Source of the DNA: an uncultured Dehalococcoidia bacterium
GTDB taxonomy: Bacteria; Chloroflexota; Dehalococcoidia; Lucifugimonadales; GCA-2712585
DNA length: 8,020 nucleotides
Assembly (NCBI GenBank): GCA_913052045.1
Contig: CAJXDJ010000034.1
Location: 1-8,020, forward strand
Direction: 5' to 3'
Below the pieces are notes generated by a model. It was not told the DNA's origin. It searched no databases and saw only the letters and a list, made by a program, of their open reading frames with translations. The translations under genes and the position numbers were made by a program. Within the stretch, counting starts at the first letter, position 1. The number at the start of each line of letters is the position of its first letter. Positions 5,090-8,020 of the stretch are shown here, piece after piece.

Positions 5090-6136
5090 ATGAAGGAAGA
5101 TTTATCGTTACATAAAGTTGTTTTACCAAACGATTTGGTAGGGCCAACAACAGGCGTCGGATGGGAAGTGGGTTTCTGGGATAGTCAACTCAATGATATT
5201 GTTTCTGATTCTAATGAAGATACGTTCAAAAATGTTCAATCGTTATCCAGAAAAATTATTAAATCATTCAGTTCTAATTTCTATACGATAAGCAGAATAT
5301 TACCTAAAGGTAAACGTTCAGCGGTCGAATGCATATATTCAATGGTCCGTTTTCCCGATGAGGTAGTAGACAGCTTCAACTTAAGCCCGAATGAAAAACA
5401 TAAATTATTGGATGAATGGGAGCACCAATACGTTAAATCTCTAGACTCTAAGTCATTTAAGGAAGCCCTAGATATTAGCAAGAATCCTCTAATATCATAT
5501 TTCCGAGAATTTTGTATAAGCCTTTCAATACCTGTAGATTGTTACCCTAATTTCACTAAATCTATGCGTAGTGACATCGAACCTAGAATGTACAAAAACT
5601 TTGATGATCTCATACAAAATTACGTTTTTGGATCGGCTATAACCGTTGGATACCTTTTAACCCATGCCTATGGTCATGCGGAATCAACAAACATGGTATC
5701 AGCGTTAAAAACCAGTAGATCCTTGGGAATTGCTTTGCAACTGACGAATTTTGCGAGAGACATTAAAGATGATTTAAATAGGCAGAGGTGTTATGTTCCG
5801 TTAAGCCTTTTTAGATCATTTTATAATCCTCATAGTAATGAGCTGAATATACCATCTGAAATAGAAGTAAGAAAAGCCCAGGTTGCATTAGCCGAAGAAG
5901 CCGAAAAATATTACTGTGAAACGTGGAAGGGAATCAATAATTTTTCGGCGGATGCAGTACCAGCCATAAAGGCCTGTATAAGTGTGTTTCAACAATTAAA
6001 TAAAAAGATCATTTCAAATGAACATTCCGTTCGAAAAAGGATTTCACTGTCGATATTTCACAAGATAAGGTCTGTACCGTATAAATATTACCCTAAAATG
6101 ATTTTTTTATACCTTGACGATGCAATTAACAATTAA
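5090..6136 (+). CDS. Squalene/phytoene synthase-family prenyltransferase
   Basis: This 348-residue enzyme of the head-to-head condensing family joins two prenyl diphosphates (GGPP to phytoene, or FPP to squalene/dehydrosqualene) at the membrane surface. The first Mg-binding motif is MVRFPDEVVDSF (DEVVD at 90-94). The second is NFARDIKDDLNRQRCYVP (DIKDD at 224-228), where the usual GRxYxP is NRQRCYVP. SMRSDIEP and GSAITVGY lie between them. DE-VVDSF and SM-SD resemble phytoene synthases of Bacteroidetes-like type, so phytoene synthase is the first guess; product identity is not proven. About 45 residues precede the family core. The next Met is residue 86, inside the core and only just before DEVVD, so the ATG at 5090 is kept despite no Shine-Dalgarno. 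The gene is AT-rich compared with the oxidoreductase and has no carotenoid neighbours in view, which suggests transfer. Confidence 0.85.
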   Translation: MKEDLSLHKVVLPNDLVGPTTGVGWEVGFWDSQLNDIVSDSNEDTFKNVQSLSRKIIKSFSSNFYTISRILPKGKRSAVECIYSMVRFPDEVVDSFNLSPNEKHKLLDEWEHQYVKSLDSKSFKEALDISKNPLISYFREFCISLSIPVDCYPNFTKSMRSDIEPRMYKNFDDLIQNYVFGSAITVGYLLTHAYGHAESTNMVSALKTSRSLGIALQLTNFARDIKDDLNRQRCYVPLSLFRSFYNPHSNELNIPSEIEVRKAQVALAEEAEKYYCETWKGINNFSADAVPAIKACISVFQQLNKKIISNEHSVRKRISLSIFHKIRSVPYKYYPKMIFLYLDDAINN

Positions 6137-6143
6137 ATCGACA

Positions 6144-6155
6144 TTTCAATTGAAA
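6144..6155. repeat. 12-bp perfect palindrome TTTCAATTGAAA
   Basis: A perfect palindrome lies 8 bp after the synthase stop and 8 bp before repeat copy B. It is close to the right border of the bracketed block, so it could be part of a recombination site or a weak stem at the gene end. No function can be assigned. Confidence 0.4.
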
Positions 6156-6163
6156 CCCCATCA

Positions 6164-6312
6164 GGAGGTCTGCTGGGGAGGGAGCTCTGGGATCCGGTAC
6201 TGCCAGTCGCATTTATCTGACAGTGAATTAACGGGGGTAATTATTCTCAGAATTTATTCTTTAAGAATTCTAGAATATCATACCTAACACAAGATTAAGA
6301 GAATGTGGGATT
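6164..6312 (+). repeat. Direct repeat copy B: orphan DtxR 3' end between convergent genes
   Basis: The copy keeps the terminal 20 codons of the DtxR protein in frame (SAGEGALGSGTASRIYLTVN, then TAA at 6229-6231) with one amino-acid change (Phe to Ser), plus the downstream DNA. No regulator gene body precedes it, so it is a gene fragment. It fills the space between the synthase and the ABC ATPase gene, ending 5 bp from the ATPase stop. See copy A at 2986-3144. Confidence 0.9.
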
Positions 6313-6317
6313 CCTGA

Positions 6318-6974
6318 CTAACTGAGCATAGAGTAGGCTTCTTGGTATTGTGAAGTAGTGCCTTCGAAAACTTTGATGCCCCCTTCAAGGCGAATGATTT
6401 TGTCGCTAAACATTATGGCCATATCAATATCGTGAGTTACAACCACCAGGGTTTTACCTGTACGGGTGAAGTTCAGAAGTAACTGGTATAAGTTTTTCCT
6501 TGACGGGAGATCCACAGACGATAATGGCTCGTCCAGCAAAGTCACATCTTTTGATTGCGCCAGGACGAATGCTAACCAACCTCGTTGTTGTTCACCTGAC
6601 GAAGCATTGGCAAAACTTTGGTTTTGTACTGAGGCAACTCCACATTTATCTAAGAGAGAAGTAGTCATTTCAAGTTTTTCATTTTTTGTCATATTTTTAC
6701 CGTAGAAACCTAGATTTACTACATCTAGAATACTAAAAAAAGGAGGAGGATCGAGATTTTGCGGCAGAAGAGATAACTGTCTTTCATCAATATCTGTTAG
6801 CTGTCCAGACCAATTAACTATATTCCTGGAAATTGCGTGGAGTATAGTAGATTTTCCCGATCCGTTTGGACCGACTATAGATGTAAATGACTTTTCCGGA
6901 ATTTTGCAGGAGACTTTGTGAACGATTTCGACCCCTCCCACATGTATCGATAAGTTTTCAGCAACTATTTTCAC
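6318..6974 (-). CDS. ABC transporter ATP-binding subunit, FecE/BtuD-like
   Basis: This 218-residue nucleotide-binding subunit powers uptake through the adjacent permease at the inner face of the membrane. Visible motifs are Walker A GPNGSGKST (35-43), Q-loop Gln72 in LLPQN, signature ASSGEQQR (124-131), Walker B VTLLDEP (144-150), D-loop SSVD (152-155) and switch His181 in VVTHD. The signature deviates from LSGGQ (SSGEQ). The protein is about 30 residues shorter than FecE-type ATPases, mainly between Walker A and the Q-loop. The start is GTG at 6974, overlapping the permease TGA by four bases (GTGA), so it is translationally coupled. The family imports iron chelates, haem or cobalamin; the substrate is not decidable here. 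Confidence 0.9.
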   Translation of the reverse strand: MKIVAENLSIHVGGVEIVHKVSCKIPEKSFTSIVGPNGSGKSTILHAISRNIVNWSGQLTDIDERQLSLLPQNLDPPPFFSILDVVNLGFYGKNMTKNEKLEMTTSLLDKCGVASVQNQSFANASSGEQQRGWLAFVLAQSKDVTLLDEPLSSVDLPSRKNLYQLLLNFTRTGKTLVVVTHDIDMAIMFSDKIIRLEGGIKVFEGTTSQYQEAYSMLS

Positions 6975-7942
6975 TTGAGCTTGGCCGCCATATACATCAT
7001 CATTGGGGCACCGATTACTGTTGTAGCCATCCCAACTGGTAGCTCAGTTGGTGCAAATAATAAACGCGCTACTTGGTCCGCAAACATTGTAGTAAGAGCG
7101 CCAATCAAGGAAGATCCAATGATCAAATTGATAGGTGTTTTTCCGACCACTTTTTTTGCTATATGAGGAGAGGTTAATCCAACAAATCCCACGAGTCCTG
7201 CAGCGTAAACTGAGGCGCCCGAAAGTATTCCAACTAATCCCATAGTGATAGTTCTCGTTTTCAAAGGGTTAACACCTAGAGATCGGGAAAGAATATCTCC
7301 CAACATGATTGGATAGAATTTGTGGGAGAACATGACTGAGATTAAACTACAGATTATAAATGTGGGTAGCAAATAGTAGACGATGGTCCAATTGCTTGAT
7401 GTAAAGGAACCTGCTACTAAACCAATGACTTGTGTTGGAAAGACTCGGCCATGAGATATTACAGATGTGCCAATAGTGATAGTTAAAGCGCCGACAGCTA
7501 TTCCCATTATGGCAAGTTTTGTTGGAGTAAGATCGACGGTAGAAATTAACTTGGCGAGTAAGATGGCAACGATTACCGACGATACAATACATCCCAAAAA
7601 TACACCAAATTGACCGACAGAAACTATTCCAGCAGATATAGTTGCGAGAAAAATAGCAGCCCCCCCGCCGATCCCAAAAAGATTCGGATCTCCGAGAGGA
7701 CTTCTGGTTGAAAGTTGGATTAGCACACCAGCCAAACCTAAATTGCCTCCAACGAGAAGACATACCACAATCCTTGGGATCCTTATATCCCATATTATGG
7801 TATTCATAAGACCTTCCCCTGAGAAAAGCAAACCATTAACGGTATCTTCGAAAGTAGCATTTGTGGGCCCAGCAAAAATCCCTACTAAAATTAGGAATGT
7901 GACTAGACATCCGAGAGATAAGTATCGGATTTTGAGATTCAT
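6971..7942 (-). CDS. FecCD/BtuC-family ABC transporter permease
   Basis: This 323-residue polytopic inner-membrane protein has about nine or ten hydrophobic spans, of usual length for the family. Hallmarks are WDIRIPRIVVCLLVGGNLG and SPLGDPNLFGIGGGAA near residues 50-95 (family: RLPR, NPLADP, LGISxGA), GLVGFVGLTSPHIAKKVVG near 250-268 (GFVGLxxPHIAR), and ELPVGMATTVIGAPMM near 300-315 (ELPVGxxTAxIGAP). It forms the channel for siderophore, haem or cobalamin uptake with the coupled ATPase. It starts 3 nt after the stop of an upstream gene, with no strong ribosome site, so translation is probably coupled. A metal-sensing DtxR gene lies beyond the bracketed block and may control it. Confidence 0.93.
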   Translation of the reverse strand: MNLKIRYLSLGCLVTFLILVGIFAGPTNATFEDTVNGLLFSGEGLMNTIIWDIRIPRIVVCLLVGGNLGLAGVLIQLSTRSPLGDPNLFGIGGGAAIFLATISAGIVSVGQFGVFLGCIVSSVIVAILLAKLISTVDLTPTKLAIMGIAVGALTITIGTSVISHGRVFPTQVIGLVAGSFTSSNWTIVYYLLPTFIICSLISVMFSHKFYPIMLGDILSRSLGVNPLKTRTITMGLVGILSGASVYAAGLVGFVGLTSPHIAKKVVGKTPINLIIGSSLIGALTTMFADQVARLLFAPTELPVGMATTVIGAPMMMYMAAKLK

Positions 7943-7945
7943 GTA

Positions 7946-8020
7946 TTAATTTTTTGCTAAAGAATTATCCAAGCCATACAATATACCTTTAAATAAAGTT
8001 AAATAATATACTGTCATATA
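7946..8020 (-). CDS. C-terminal 24 codons of the upstream operon gene (possibly the substrate-binding protein)
   Basis: Reading leftward from the window edge, one frame is open for 24 codons and ends LFKGILYGLDNSLAKN, TAA (7948-7946). It stops 3 nt before the permease ATG. The tight spacing fits an operon, and transporters of this type commonly carry the substrate-binding protein gene next to the permease. The tail is too short to identify the family, so the role is inferred from context. Confidence 0.5.
   Translation of the reverse strand, partial: YMTVYYLTLFKGILYGLDNSLAKN

Noticed and set aside
7347..7793. 148-residue minus-strand ORF in another frame of the permease
   Set aside because: It is an alternative-frame shadow of the FecCD permease with improbable Cys/Trp/Arg-rich composition.
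1..8020. CRISPR array, transposase or insertion-sequence ends
   Set aside because: No regularly spaced repeats, transposase motifs or terminal inverted repeats with target duplications were seen.

Overview
The window is bacterial chromosomal DNA: Shine-Dalgarno-led genes, GTG/ATG starts, a tRNA-Gly fragment, a DtxR-family regulator and a BtuCD/FecCD-type importer. The lineage cannot be fixed from sequence alone. A marine Chloroflexota-like or other uncultivated bacterium is only a guess, based on the mix of a SelA-like PLP enzyme, an opine dehydrogenase relic and a DtxR protein with an EGLGTS-type HTH.

Layout, left to right. At 1-293 lies the end of what I read as an integrated element, ending in a 45-nt 3' fragment of tRNA-Gly(GCC) at 294-338. 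The 5' half of the tRNA is absent, as expected of an attR-type junction. From 339 to 707 there is a terminator-like hairpin, a 16-bp inverted repeat and a possible broken reading frame that overlaps the start of the next gene. At 708-1844 is a SelA/DgaE-like PLP enzyme. The gap at 1845-2336 holds a 12-codon ORF (MCDTCGCTKPNK) behind a near-ideal ribosome site. At 2337-3053 is a DtxR-type metal-dependent repressor, and at 3196-4482 an FAD-dependent amine/amino-acid oxidoreductase. At 4655-5055 is a frameshifted remnant of an octopine/nopaline dehydrogenase-family gene, and at 5090-6136 a squalene/phytoene synthase. Convergent on the minus strand are an ABC ATPase (6318-6974), a FecCD permease (6971-7942) and the last 24 codons of another gene at the window edge (7946-8020).

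The main structural discovery is a duplicated block. The last 20 codons of the DtxR gene, its stop and about 90 bp downstream (2986-3144) recur at 6164-6312 with roughly 93% identity, apart from one 10-bp tandem unit. The two copies bracket the oxidoreductase, the opine dehydrogenase relic and the phytoene synthase. Removing one copy plus the enclosed block would leave the DtxR gene ending 86 bp from the convergent 3' end of the metal-type importer. That looks like an ancestral regulator/transporter locus interrupted by an islet that re-created the 3' end of the regulator gene. Together with the tRNA-Gly fragment, the window shows two 3'-end-of-gene duplications about 6 kb apart, which suggests an integration hotspot.

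How the genes may work together: DtxR and the FecCD-type importer form a plausible metal (or metal-chelate) regulator/uptake pair. The oxidoreductase, the opine dehydrogenase relic and the SelA-like enzyme all act on amino acids or amines in their families, but no single pathway can be proved. The isoprenoid synthase is a lone gene with clearly AT-rich composition.
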